Of a DNA stretch of 64,000 nt, positions 43,608 to 53,639 are shown piece by piece. Numbering within the stretch: position 1 is the stretch's first letter; each line of letters begins with the position of its first letter. The DNA lies in contig OU015498.1 in NCBI GenBank assembly GCA_907164885.2, forward strand, positions 92,847,733 through 92,911,732, written 5' to 3'. The position numbers were made by a program, and so were the translations under genes. This DNA is from Dolomedes plantarius (Eukaryota > Arthropoda > Arachnida > Araneae > Dolomedidae). Below the pieces are notes generated by a model. That model saw only the letters and a program-made list of their open reading frames with translations. It was not told the DNA's origin and did not search any database.

Positions 43608-43611
<4 letters not shown>
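41114..43611 (-). mobile_element. 5'-truncated non-LTR retrotransposon (Jockey/I-like)
   Basis: Both boundaries are TA arrays: the 5' end is cut at 43611, and the 3' UTR is about 50 bp and runs into (TA)n. It contains RT and RNase H on the minus strand but no endonuclease, because the 5' part is missing. RT plus RNase H in one ORF is found in I, R1, LOA and Jockey-related clades; I cannot place it more closely. Confidence 0.8.
41165..43557 (-). pseudogene. ORF2: reverse transcriptase plus RNase H, one frameshift
   Basis: This would copy element RNA into DNA at a nick in the genome. The N-terminal part (43282-43557 and upstream in frame) has 'LKPRKSPGEDGI', the RT entry motif. One base is lost in an A run near 43302-43307. 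The second part (706 codons, 41165-43285) continues with 'SNYRPISLTS', 'FIDLKSAYD' (Asp75), 'GLPQGAVSSC' (131-140) and 'YADD' (165-168). The RNase H follows: 'YTDGS' (Asp465), Glu500, 'SDSKAA' (Asp526), 'HCGIQGNEAAD' (His570, Asp580). A Cys/His-rich C-terminus ('CTLCDLHEEMDLPHLSRC') closes it. All catalytic residues are present; only the frameshift and the missing 5' end disable it, so it is quite young. Confidence 0.85.

Positions 43612-43612
<1 letters not shown>

Positions 43613-43693
<81 letters not shown>
43613..43693. repeat. (TA)n microsatellite
   Basis: Array at the 5' truncation of the non-LTR element and the start of the 329-bp duplication. Confidence 0.95.
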
Positions 43694-43699
<6 letters not shown>

Positions 43700-43969
43700 A
43701 TATATATATATGTGTATGTATGTATGTATATATAAATAATATATTAATTAATTAATATTAATTATATAATTTAAAGTGTGATCTATTATTTCTGATCTTG
43801 TGTTCTGGTTTTGGAAACACAGGAATTGACACACGTTTGTGATGAGTGTGCACTTTTCAGAGTGTCCTTGATTACTGTAATCTGATTAGTTGATGACATG
43901 GGATGAGCTGGTTGAAAAAAGAGCAGTTGGCTTTGGAATGTAGAACTCGAAAAAAAATGTATATATATA

Positions 43970-44028
<59 letters not shown>

Positions 44029-44299
44029 ATATATATATATGTGTATGTATGTATGTATATATAAATAATATATTAATTAATTAATATTAATTATATAATT
44101 TAAAGTGTGATCTATTATTTCTGATCTTGTGTTCTGGTTTTGGAAACACAGGAATTGACACACGTTTGTGATGAGTGTGCACTTTTCAGAGTGTCCTTGA
44201 TTACTGTAATCTGATTAGTTGATGACATGGGATGAGCTGGTTGAAAAAAAGAGCAGTTGGCTTTGGAATGTAGAGCTCGAAAAAAAATGTATATATATA

Positions 44300-44315
<16 letters not shown>
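43693..44315 (+). repeat. Recent tandem duplication, 329-bp period
   Basis: The segment from 'atgtgtgtatatat' through 'ttaaagtgtgatctattatt' to 'gaaaaaaaatgtatat' occurs twice (43693-43990 and 44022-44315). 'ttaaagtgtg' sits at 43771 and 44100. I see one base substitution (tagaactcg versus tagagctcg), one A-run length change and different TA lengths, so the duplication is very recent or an assembly artefact. The unit is unassigned. Confidence 0.9.

Positions 44316-44382
<67 letters not shown>
44289..44382. repeat. (TA)n microsatellite
   Basis: Array directly before the MITE at 44384. Confidence 0.95.
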
Positions 44383-44383
<1 letters not shown>

Positions 44384-44386
<3 letters not shown>

Positions 44387-45068
44387 TGATTTCCGCTTAT
44401 AAGAATCACGTTTGTTATTACTGATTTTGATTCTTATAAGCGGTTGATTCTTATAGCCGAAAGTTAGGTTTTTGGACACGCACGCACATACACACGCGCA
44501 CATATATATATATATTAGATAATTGACCACTAAATACTCTTTAATTTACATTAATTATCTGAAGGGGGCAGAGTTCCCCCCTGGGACAAGATAATAGGGC
44601 AGTGTTTAACTAAACCGTTTACGGGGAAACTGATGTAATGTCTAACAAAGAAAGGGATGCATTTTACGACTATACTCCATCAAAATGTCTTATCAGTCTT
44701 TCTTTTCAAAACGTAAACAAGGAACTTTTGCCCTTTGAGGTTTTAGGTGGTATTTTTGGAAAAATGAAAGATTTGGTTTAGTTTCGTTTGGAGCGCTACG
44801 GTCAACTTCTGCCACTCGACCTACTGCTTAAAGCCGATTCTGGACGGCTACAGACGTCCATGCCAATAGTAGGACTCGAACCCACAGACTCTGGTACCGA
44901 TGTCAGCGCCCTGACGGAAAAGTGGAAGGAAAGCGAAGATTGTAATCTGATTCTTAAAACCTGTGGATTGATTCTTTGAAGCGAAAATTTTAACATGGAA
45001 ATAATACATTTACTTTTGCTCTTGCGATATGGATTCTTATAACCACTGATCACTATAAGCGGTGGTTA

Positions 45069-45071
<3 letters not shown>
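44384..45071. mobile_element. Pogo/Tigger-like MITE with SINE insertion
   Basis: The left end 'cagtgatttccgcttataag' and the reversed right end 'cagtaaccaccgcttatagt' are related. Internal repeats of 'attcttataagcgg' and 'ttcttataacc' recur in both arms. TA flanks both sides. A SINE (44772-44915) sits inside. Confidence 0.75.
44772..44915 (-). mobile_element. SINE family 2 copy, reversed and head-truncated
   Basis: On the minus strand it has 'gtgggttcgagtcctact' (B box), then 'ggcatgga', 'tgtagccgt' and 'aatcggcttta', ending 'gcgctccaaacg', collinear with the full copy at 16075-16261. The A-box part is degraded. Confidence 0.8.
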
Positions 45072-45103
<32 letters not shown>

Positions 45104-45106
<3 letters not shown>

Positions 45107-46653
45107 TGCTCAAAAAAATTAGGGGAGCAAGCAAAGAAGTTAAGAAAACCGTGCGAGACAACCACGTATTGGCATAAAATGGATAGTACATGCGTATCAA
45201 TGCGCAATACAGAAAAAAAAAGACGTAAAAAAATTTGTAATTAAGCTTTAATTCTTTGAAAATATGGAAAAACATGAAAAGATGATTTAGGGCAACAATT
45301 TGGTTACATGTAAACGATAAAAAAAGTATTGTTTAGAAATGATGCAAGATTTTTAATATAGCGTGTGATCTCCTCGAACAGCTAAGACTGCTGCACACCT
45401 GTTTTCCATGGATGCGATGATGTTATTGATAAGACTTTGGGAAATACTGTTCCACTCCTCAAGAAGTGCAATCTCCAAGTCTCGGAGAGTAAAAGGAGGC
45501 CTTGGTCTCGTAGCAATGCGTCGTCCGAACATGTCCCAAACATGCTCGATTGGATTCAGGTCAGGAGAGCACGCTGGCCATTCCATGCGCTGTATTGTTT
45601 CAGCTTCAAGCATGTTCTCCACAAGACGAGCTGTATGCGGTCTGGCATTATCATGCTGGAAAACAAAGGAATCTCCAATGGCTGCAGCGTAAGGTATGAC
45701 ATGAGGTCTCAGTATCTCGTCTGCAAACCTTCGGGCCGTCAAAGTACCATTCCGAATGATATGCAGGTCCGTAAGTCCACCTATGCTGATTCCACCCCAT
45801 ACCATAAAACCAGCTCGTCTGTATTGTGACCTTTCACGAACGAATGTGGGGTTATTTCGAGTGCCCCTTTCCCTCCATACTAAAACACGTCGGGTGTCAC
45901 ACTCCAGACTGAATTGGGACTCGTCTGTAAACAGCACTTGGCTCCAATCATGTTGCTTCCAATCTCGATGTTCAGCAGCCCATCTGCTTCGGGGCGCACG
46001 GTAGCGTGAGGTCAACGGAATGCAGACCATTGGCCTACGTGCATAGAGACCTCCCTGATGAAGCCTATTACGTACTGTTTGGCTGGACACCCTTCGTCCT
46101 GTTGTCAAGAGCTACTGTCTTTGCAGCTGAGTAGCATTGTTTGTTCTGTTTCGACGAGCTGTTAACAGTATATACCGGTCATTAGTTGCTGTAGTGGCGA
46201 GTGGCCGATCTTGCCCTGATCGACGTCTAACATTCCCTGTTTCTTGGAATCGATTCCACAGTCTTGCAACGACACTTCTGGCGACTCCAACAGCGTCCGC
46301 GACACTACGTTGTGTATGCCCGGATTCAAGTCTGCCTATAATACACCATGCCATGGATTCCGGTAAATCACGTTGTTGAGACATTTTCAAGTCACCTTTT
46401 CTCAAAAAGAATAACTGAGCAATCGAATTTCACAGTTAAGGCAGTGAAACAGACGTTTCTGCAACATCCCGATTTCTGCCCTTATGTTCTTTTTCTGGTT
46501 TTTGACGTCATGAACTTTGATTTGCATATGAAGTTTTCTTCTTCTGTTTCCTGCTAGGCTTTAAATTCTGGATGATTTATTTTATGTTACTTATCGGTGT
46601 AAGTATTTGCGTAATTTCGTTAAAATCATGTGCTCCCGTAATTGTTTTGAGCA

Positions 46654-46656
<3 letters not shown>
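45104..46656 (-). mobile_element. Tc1-like element with one-stop transposase
   Basis: Ends: 'cactgctcaaaaaaattagg' on the left and, reversed, 'cactgctcaaaacaatta' on the right, both followed by 'gggagca'. It sits between TA arrays, with TA at 46657-46658. Length 1553 bp. Confidence 0.88.
45353..46384 (-). pseudogene. Tc1-like transposase, DD34E, single nonsense codon
   Basis: The likely start is 'MSQQRDLPESMAW' at 46384 (an upstream ATG at 46405 is in frame). The phase is kept over 1032 bp. Only one stop interrupts it, a TAG at 46112-46114 in the second DNA-binding module, just after 'NNATQLQRQ'. The catalytic region downstream is intact: 'FTDESQF', 'FQHDNARPH', 'SPDLNPIEHVW' with 34 residues between the second Asp and Glu. 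'VWGGISIGG' is present. Apart from the stop this would be a normal 343-residue enzyme, so it died recently or the stop is a base error. Confidence 0.88.
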
Positions 46657-46700
<44 letters not shown>

Positions 46701-46709
46701 TATAAATAA

Positions 46710-46780
<71 letters not shown>
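46657..46780. repeat. (TA)n / (TAAA)n compound microsatellite
   Basis: TA arrays on both sides of an AAAT-rich middle (46690-46716). Confidence 0.95.
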
Positions 46781-46784
<4 letters not shown>

Positions 46785-46799
46785 ACACGTTTTAAAAAT

Positions 46800-48016
46800 T
46801 CAAATGTACAGCGAGGACGCAACAAAAAACTTGGGTTGCGGTCAGAGAAATAGTAAAAAAAAATTTATTTCTGTGACAATTATACCATCGGTCTCCGTTC
46901 GTGTACTTGTAGCGGATGGCGATGGTAGTTTGAATTTAATAAACCTGTATAATAGTTCCATAAAGCTGTCACTTTCGCTGCGCTCTTTATACAAGCGAGT
47001 TTATATTTTCCATTCATAATGATCGCACCGGAATAAATAGAGAGCAGTCGAAAAAGAAAATCATGGACTTCACTGAAATTCTCTGCTAGATTTGCACGAG
47101 CGATTGTCGTAAATGACGATAGTTTAAAAAAAGAGTCTTTTAAATCCCGACACTTACTCAATACTGTATGACCTATAGTACTCGATATATATTCAAGAAA
47201 ATACCGCCTATTTACTTCGAAAGGACGGTAAGAATCCATAGAAAGCAGTTGAAAAGAATGGAAACAAACAAAAAAAAAACTGTCACAGTTACACGACCTG
47301 TTTGCATTTGTTCAACTGTCGTGGTTGGTTGGTGCAGACATTATAAAAACCGTCCAATTAACTGCAAACTAACGGACACTGTAATTAAAAGAAAATGTAT
47401 GCAAGAGAGAAAAAAAGTTGGATGATGGAACAAATCTTAAGTAGTAAAGGACGTTTAAGTGACAAGTTGATTAATCTGTTGATGTGTATTACGGTTACGG
47501 CATAGGGAACAACAAAGAGTCCCTTATGGATATGCGTAAGGCTATTTACCGTCACAAACCGCCCATTGGGAGTTCCTCGCCAATTATTATCACTAATAGC
47601 GATAATGTGAATAACGTAAAAGGTGAAAACTCTTGTAACAGCGAAAGCTGTTGGAGATAAAGAGGAGTCTATCGTAAGAATGATATCAATTCTATAGTGA
47701 TGTAGAGTGTAAAATGATTTTTTCAAGATCTGTTCCATCTTACTGGTCTTCGATTTTGCCTTGGAGGGACTCAAAATTCCAGTGAGTCCTTTAATGCCCA
47801 TGTACGGTCACGTGTAACTGCAATAAATATTGTATGTTAGATAGTAGTCATATCTTAATATTATAAATGAATACAGAGACATATTTTAAATATATTAAAA
47901 CGTATGATTTTAAAAACTTATTTAATAAAATAGTATCTAGTTATAATATAGATCTTAACCTTTTCCTTACGGGATGGGATAGCATGTATCCCAAGAATAC
48001 GGCCCTAAGAATGTAT
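46800..48016. other. Intergenic DNA, no gene seen
   Basis: Somewhat higher GC than the neighbours, with frames of 100-140 codons on both strands that have no recognisable family. Confidence 0.35.
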
Positions 48017-48032
48017 GTATGTATATATATAC

Positions 48033-48119
<87 letters not shown>
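48017..48119. repeat. (TA)n microsatellite
   Basis: Array directly before the MITE at 48120. Confidence 0.95.
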
Positions 48120-48122
<3 letters not shown>

Positions 48123-48869
48123 GTAACCCTCCTATAACATAGATAGGTTCCTAGAAAATGCCGTGTTCTGTGAAACCGTGTTATACGAGACCCAGAGCCA
48201 GTACAAAAAGGGGGGTTACGTTCCGAAAACTTATAAAAAACAAGCTTTTTTTTTAAAATTCCATATAAACAACTTAATAAATTTCTTCCTCATCACTGCT
48301 CAGTACAATCAAACGAGAACATTTTTTCGGTTGAAAGATATCACCTTCACTTTCAGAATCTTTTTCATTCAGATTTTTTGCACCTTCTATCCTCTAAAAA
48401 ATCTGTAATTTTGGTTTTGCTGGTTCTTACAAGGTCATTGTAGATTTCACGGTATGGAGATGGACAATTTTGCAGATCCCTTTTGAATTTTCGGCTTCTT
48501 TCAGCGGAAAGGTCTGCATTCAAGAAAAATTATTCAAGATTTTCAGCTAAGCTTAGGCCTTCTGGTAATTTTATAGAGTTATAAATGAATAAATTATAAT
48601 TTGTTTTTACATTTTCATGTAAAGCCACTGATAGTTCAATATTCCTTCCCACCATTATTTTAAGGTAATTTAGTTTTTAAATGTGTTAAAAAAAATCATG
48701 TTATCTAGGGCTGAAGAAGTACAGTGTTGTACATAGAATTTCGCAATTTTTTTATCGTGTTAGAGCGAAACCGTGTTACAAGTTGCAGTGTTATACGAGG
48801 GTTTCCGCAATTTATCCTATCGTGTTATAGCGAAACCGTGTTGTAAGATACCGTGCTGTAGGAAGGCTA

Positions 48870-48873
<4 letters not shown>
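48120..48873. mobile_element. Tigger/pogo-type MITE (same family as the 17759-25763 shell)
   Basis: 754 bp. Ends: 'caggtaaccctcctataaca' and, reversed, 'cagatagccttcctacagca'. Subterminal 'gcgaaaccgtgtta' motifs recur in the right arm and 'gtgaaaccgtgttat' in the left. It is flanked by TA inside TA arrays. Non-coding. Its right half aligns with 17759-17990 reversed. Confidence 0.82.

Positions 48874-48911
<38 letters not shown>
48874..48911. repeat. (TA)n microsatellite
   Basis: Array between two adjacent elements (48120-48873 and 48912-50125). Confidence 0.95.
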
Positions 48912-48913
<2 letters not shown>

Positions 48914-50123
48914 CAGTGGCAGAAACACCGCGACACGGCGACGTCGTCGCGGACATAGAAAACCCCTTGCGGACAGTTTTTGTTTGCGCTAATGAAAACA
49001 ATTTAAAAAATTGTCCTCAAATTTCGGACATTTTTTGTCTGTACCAATAAAATGTTTTAAAAGTTGTCCACAACTATCGGACATTTTTTTTGTGGCAGTA
49101 CGCAGCATTACGTACCTCTTCTGTTGTTATCAACAGCACTGGAAATGTTCCCTTCATCAAATAGTGGTATTTCCAGTACATACCATGGCGTTCCCCTTCC
49201 TGAGAAACCAATTAGCTTAAAGAGTCTGAGATCACAACACAAAGCTAGTGAATGTGATGAGCTAAGAGGTAATTTCTTATGCCTATCAAACGATGTAAAA
49301 GCTCTAATTGAACAGTTCAGTGTATATTTCTGTGAAACTGAATCAGATGGTAAACCAACATTTTTTTCTGTCATTGACCAGAGCAGTGGTTTTCTCAACT
49401 ATAATTTTTTGGTTTATCCAAAAAACAATGTTAGCATAGAGGAAGCAAACCCGAACAAGGGACTCACTGAAGATAGCTTCAATGTCATTTTAAATGTGTT
49501 TCCTTTTGTGGAGTCTTCCGTGGACTTAAGAAAGACTCTGTGGTTTGAATATCAGATATTCAATGAATGGATGTGCAATAGAGTATACACAATTGTTACT
49601 GAGGGTGATGCACCAGATCTGAAGCATTTATTTAAAATTGCATTCCATGAACTGAAGGAAAAACTTCCTACATTTCTAAAGTTACTTGTTTTTGTTATTT
49701 CAATGCCAGTCTCTGAAGCTGTGAGACTTGGGGGTCTGTAATTGATGTCGTTGGTAAACATAGGCTGAGATCGAAAGATGAAGAAGTGGGCACTAATGAT
49801 AAGAGGGTTTTATTCAACTGAATGGGCTCCCATCTGGTTATATAGGTACCAAAAGATTTTTAAAAGCAGCTTTATTGTCCATGTATGGCTCTTCTTCATT
49901 TTAGAAACCCTACAAGAAGTGAGATGATGAAACGCTTTGTAACTTCAAAAGTTATAAGCAAAATTAATGAGAATGCATCATGCTTACCATGTTTTAAATA
50001 AAATGATAAAAAAATAGCTGGTTTAATTTATTATTTATTTGATAAAATTACACGCAAAATTTGCAGACACATTATGAAATTTTAAAAGCTTGTCGCAGAC
50101 AGCTACAAAACTTTCTGCCACTG

Positions 50124-50125
<2 letters not shown>
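48912..50125 (+). mobile_element. hAT-like element of uncertain superfamily
   Basis: Short inverted ends, 'cccagtggcagaaa' and its reverse complement, bracket 1214 bp. Near the left end a unit like 'aaaattgtcctcaaatttcg' followed by 'gacattttttgt' occurs twice (about 49010-49045 and 49070-49100). The element lies in TA arrays, so a TA and an 8-bp TATATATA duplication cannot be told apart. It carries a transposase-like remnant. Confidence 0.65.
49064..49741 (+). pseudogene. Transposase-like C-terminal remnant, possibly hAT dimerisation region
   Basis: The likely coding part starts near the ATG at 49144. It includes 'ALIEQFSVYFCETESDG', 'LWFEYQIFNEWM' and 'FHELKEKLPTFLKLLVFV' followed by 'MPVSEAV'. 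One or more bases are lost near 49722. In the next frame the text continues 'WGSVIDVVGKHRLRSKDEE' until a stop near 49820. The pattern P-x-S-x-A followed by a Trp/Phe-Ser-like block and a basic tail resembles the hAT C-terminal dimerisation domain. There is no BED finger and no catalytic centre that I can identify. I do not recognise the family. Confidence 0.5.

Positions 50126-50191
<66 letters not shown>
50126..50191. repeat. (TA)n microsatellite
   Basis: Array between the hAT-like element and the Tc1 at 50192. Confidence 0.95.
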
Positions 50192-50194
<3 letters not shown>

Positions 50195-51411
50195 TGAAGT
50201 GCCACTGAATTAGGGATAGCAAAGCCTATGCAAATTGTGTAGCGCTGCGCATCATGTATGCGCAAGTGAGGGCGCTGTGGTAACTGCATATATAGCGCGT
50301 ACTGTGGTTGTTCTGAATTAGTTGTTGGAATTGCCAGTATGGGTAAACTGCCTGATTTAGACGCCTTCGACCGCGGACAAATCGTAGGTGCGCGACGCAT
50401 GGGCCATTCAATTTCCGAAATCGTCAGACAGCTAGGATTTTCAAGGTCGACAGTGTCGAGAGTATACCAAGAATACATGGATGGTGGAAAAAAAACTAGC
50501 GATCGGGCAAACTGCAAAGGACAATTAGCCTTGACAGTGCATGGTGAGAGACGGCTCAGGCGTATTGTACGTAGCCAGCGAAGCCAAGCATTAGCTCAAA
50601 TTACCACCCAGTTTAATGACGGTGCCAGTCGTACAGTCAGTAAACGGACTGTGCAACGCTCGCTTCACCGTATGGGTTTCGGGAGCCGTCAACCTACGAG
50701 AGTACCATTGCTCTATACTCGCCATCGGGCTGCACGTCTTGCCTGGGCAAGAGAGCACAGAGACTGGAGTGTAGAGGACTGGAAACGAGTAGCATGGAGT
50801 GATGAGTCTCGATTCCGACTACTTAACGCCGACGGGAGGCTGAGAATATGGCGTCAGGCTCATGAAGCCATGGATCCTGCATGCCTGGCTGGAACTGTAC
50901 AAGGGCATGGTGGCTCAATCATGGTCTGGGGTGTTTTTTCGTGGCACAGTTTGGGATCTTTGGTGCGTGTACCAACCTCCCTCAATGCAATTCGGTACGT
51001 AGAGTTGCTGGGTGATCACCTCCATCCGTTTATGCTGTTCTGTTATCCGCACGGTAATGGAGTTTTCCAGCAAGACAACTGTACCTCTCACAAGTCCCGG
51101 TTGGCTACTGGTTGGTTGGATGAGCATTCCTCTGACTTCTCTGTCATGAATTGGCCACCTAGAAGCCCAGACTTAAATCCTATTGAGCATCTTTGGGATG
51201 TTTTGGAACAAGGCGTGAAAGGCCATCACACAGCACCAAAGAACCTTACTGAATTATGGACAGCTTTAGCCAATATTTGGCATGCCATTCCCGTGGAACG
51301 TTTCCAGAAACTTGTTGAATCTATGCCTGGTCGTGTGGCAGCCGTTATCAAGGCCAGAGGAGGCCCAACTCGTTACTAGGTAGGTATCCCTAATTCAGTG
51401 GCACTTCAGTG
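50192..51411 (+). mobile_element. Tc1-like element with intact transposase (DD36E)
   Basis: The inverted ends 'cactgaagtgccactgaatt' match perfectly over at least 25 bp, with TA on both sides. Length 1220 bp, compact: the transposase starts 147 bp in and ends 32 bp before the right tip. End identity and the intact ORF suggest recent activity. Confidence 0.93.
50339..51379 (+). CDS. Tc1-like transposase, DD36E, apparently intact
   Basis: The start 'MGKLPDLDAFDRGQIVGAR' is the first ATG and gives 346 residues. Two HTH modules lie at about 8-55 ('HSISEIVRQLGFSRSTVSRV') and 60-115, with a basic stretch between. 'WSDESRF' holds Asp155, 'QQDNCTSH' holds Asp246 and 'SPDLNPIEHLW' holds Glu283. There are 36 residues between the last two, so this is a DD36E enzyme; a Tc1-related DD36E group (Incomer) is known. 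'GGSIMVWGVF' and the closing 'GRVAAVIKARGGP' are standard. No stop or shift. It acts in the nucleus on its own ends and TA targets. It is not closely related to the DD34E copies at 18.9 and 45.4 kb. Confidence 0.92.
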   Translation: MGKLPDLDAFDRGQIVGARRMGHSISEIVRQLGFSRSTVSRVYQEYMDGGKKTSDRANCKGQLALTVHGERRLRRIVRSQRSQALAQITTQFNDGASRTVSKRTVQRSLHRMGFGSRQPTRVPLLYTRHRAARLAWAREHRDWSVEDWKRVAWSDESRFRLLNADGRLRIWRQAHEAMDPACLAGTVQGHGGSIMVWGVFSWHSLGSLVRVPTSLNAIRYVELLGDHLHPFMLFCYPHGNGVFQQDNCTSHKSRLATGWLDEHSSDFSVMNWPPRSPDLNPIEHLWDVLEQGVKGHHTAPKNLTELWTALANIWHAIPVERFQKLVESMPGRVAAVIKARGGPTRY

Positions 51412-52613
51412 TATATGTACATGTATGTGTGTATATGTATGTATGTATATATATACATATAACCTCCTTAATGGTCGTTCTTACAAAGGGGGTATGAAAT
51501 TCCCGTTCTAAAGAGGGAATCGGAAAAATGAGCTCCGTAGGTTAAAGGTTAATAAAATAATTATTAATTTAGTAAAACAAAATTGGATGAATCTTGATGA
51601 AAATTGTAGTAAAATTGTTGTATTAAATTAACAGGTTTACTTCACAAAATTATCATATTTTACAAAATAACAGAATATATCAACAGATCAAAGGTGTGTC
51701 TGTGAAGATGGAAATCCTTCAAGTGTGCTGGCCGATTTCTTAGATAGGAAACATAAGTAACAATGAGTTTAATTTATACATATTTATTGATGATACAATA
51801 ACATTTAAAAGAAATAATTCAAAAATAGATCTAGCATTCCACCCTAAAACAATTAGAACTTCTCAAAGTAGTGATAACGGTCTAATTAGCCCTTGTGTAA
51901 CAAAAGTTAGCCGCAGCGTTCTAAACCAACCAAATAGTAAATAATGTAAATAACGTAAATCTTTTAGATCTGTAAATATGTCTTAATAGTTAACAAAAGT
52001 TGTTATTTCGTGTAAATATAAAAAGGTCTGATTATAGTTTTAAAATTGATCAATTTTTAAGGATAATATTGTTAATAAACTCACAATACTCGGTAGAAAC
52101 TGGGAACAAGCTTAGTGAAACTTTTAAAAAAGTACTTATTAAAAACGATTTTCCTGATACAATTATTAATAAAGTAATCAGTCGTTTTAAATTTACAGAC
52201 TATTATTGTTCTTATTTTGTAACAAAATGAAATGAACCACAGGTAAATAGCAATTTATAAATAGTTTTAAGTATCTAGTTAATTTAATATATGATTCGCT
52301 ACTAAATAAATTTAATTTAAATAAATAAATATTTAGATAATAATAAGTAATATAATAAAATTTAATAAACAAATTAATTAATTAAATTTAAGATATTCAA
52401 TATCGTAACTTAAGTTCAATAAATATTAATGAAATATTAAATATATTAGTAAAAAACTAAAATCATAAATCATTATTATTTTATTAATATACAGACTTTT
52501 TTGACGAAAAATAATTCCCTGTATTTATAATGCTATAATTTATTTTTTTAGTTGAAATAGATTAAATTTTGAATAGATTAAATTTTGAAATAGATAAAAT
52601 TTTGACGGCTGTG
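51412..52613. other. Intergenic DNA with SINE tail fragment
   Basis: 51879-51935 matches the tail of SINE family 2 ('ggtctaattagcccttgtgt', 'gcgttctaaacca'). The rest is AT-rich with runs of ATTA/TAAAT. No gene is seen. Confidence 0.45.
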
Positions 52614-52823
52614 TTATGTTCCTGAAATATTTTCGGTAAACTCGTTGTTTCGTCTCGCAAGCCAGACTTCTAAGCTTATAACCTCGCCCTTTGATCCGCC
52701 TGATCGAGCGGGAAGCTCACATGTAACTCGCTTTATATTTCTATGCTTGGCTAATTTTTTAGAAGGATTGTGAAGTGTAAGGTTGTGTTTATCTGGAAGA
52801 TCCCAACTTTCAGAATCAATCAT
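52614..52823 (-). CDS. Small hypothetical protein or exon
   Basis: I do not recognise this frame. It encodes 69 residues beginning 'MIDSESWDLPDKHNLTL', with a basic middle ('KKLAKHRNIKR') and a mixed, soluble-looking end. GC content is higher than the surrounding AT-rich DNA, and the frame fills the GC-rich island almost exactly. There is no good donor or acceptor at its edges. It could be a fragment of an old element or an exon. Confidence 0.22.
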   Translation of the reverse strand: MIDSESWDLPDKHNLTLHNPSKKLAKHRNIKRVTCELPARSGGSKGEVISLEVWLARRNNEFTENISGT

Positions 52824-52848
52824 TGACTAATGTATATAAATATATATA

Positions 52849-53011
52849 GTGAAATTTCTCTATGGCGGCAAGTAATGGTTTAAAAAAAAAGTGACCATTT
52901 TGAGGGGTGGCCGTCGAAAAGATGTTTCTTCCATAACACTGGCTCTATGGAGTCTTGAATCGGTTCTGAACAAAGTATGGCCGTTTAGAGGGGTGGCCGG
53001 CTAGAGAAGTT

Positions 53012-53016
<5 letters not shown>
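52849..53016. mobile_element. MITE family M1, copy 2
   Basis: 168 bp. 'gtgaaatttctctatggcgg' and 'ctagagaagtttcact' are the inverted ends (outer C/G lost). Inner 'ggtggccgtcgaaaagatg' and 'tggctctatggagtcttgaa' are as in copies 1 and 3. Confidence 0.75.

Positions 53017-53099
<83 letters not shown>
53017..53099. repeat. (TA)n microsatellite
   Basis: Array abutting MITE M1 copy 2. Confidence 0.95.
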
Positions 53100-53109
<10 letters not shown>

Positions 53110-53119
53110 TATATAACTA

Positions 53120-53319
53120 ATTAACTAACCAATTGTGCAACAGTCCAGTTTGTGTACCAAGGTTTGTAGTGCCCATCTACGCTTTCTTGACCGTGGGTTT
53201 GGGGTGCCATTAGCATATGTGTCGGTCAGGTGGTCAACCTGTCGCGGGACCCCCAGAGTTAGTTCCCAAGCATGCTTGGTCCTCATTTTATAGACCCACT
53301 CAAGGGATGAAGGCATGAG

Positions 53320-53320
<1 letters not shown>
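53120..53320 (-). mobile_element. SINE family 1 copy, reversed, head missing
   Basis: On the minus strand it runs 'catcccttgagtgggtctat', 'aatgaggaccaagcatgctt' and 'cccacggtcaagaaagcg', collinear with 3900-4090. The tRNA-like head is absent. TA arrays lie on both sides. Confidence 0.8.
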
Positions 53321-53367
<47 letters not shown>

Positions 53368-53400
53368 AATTTATTTATTTATTTATTTATATATATATAT
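53320..53400. repeat. (TA)n/(TTTA)n microsatellite
   Basis: TA array followed by TTTA repeats and more TA. Confidence 0.9.
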
Positions 53401-53639
53401 AAAACACTCGAAAACTTTTAACATATCCAGTAGCTGGGTAGATCATTATTAGCTAGAGACAGACCAAAGGCTCTCTAGACAAATATAAGATGACAATTCG
53501 TCACATACGTCTTCTACATTTGTTATTAGTTCAGATTTTTACATACATACCTTCCTTTATCTATTTTCACGAATATTTCCATACAAGCTCCGAAAGACAT
53601 TTTCTTTCTATAGCTCAAAACGATATCAACCTCCTAACC

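Noticed and set aside
45408..46004. Plus-strand frames over the Tc1 at 45.1-46.7 kb
   Set aside because: They are antisense shadows of the transposase, whose motifs are clear on the minus strand.
47385..47801. 138-codon minus-strand frame
   Set aside because: No domain, no supporting composition and no neighbours. Length alone is not enough in a 64-kb window.
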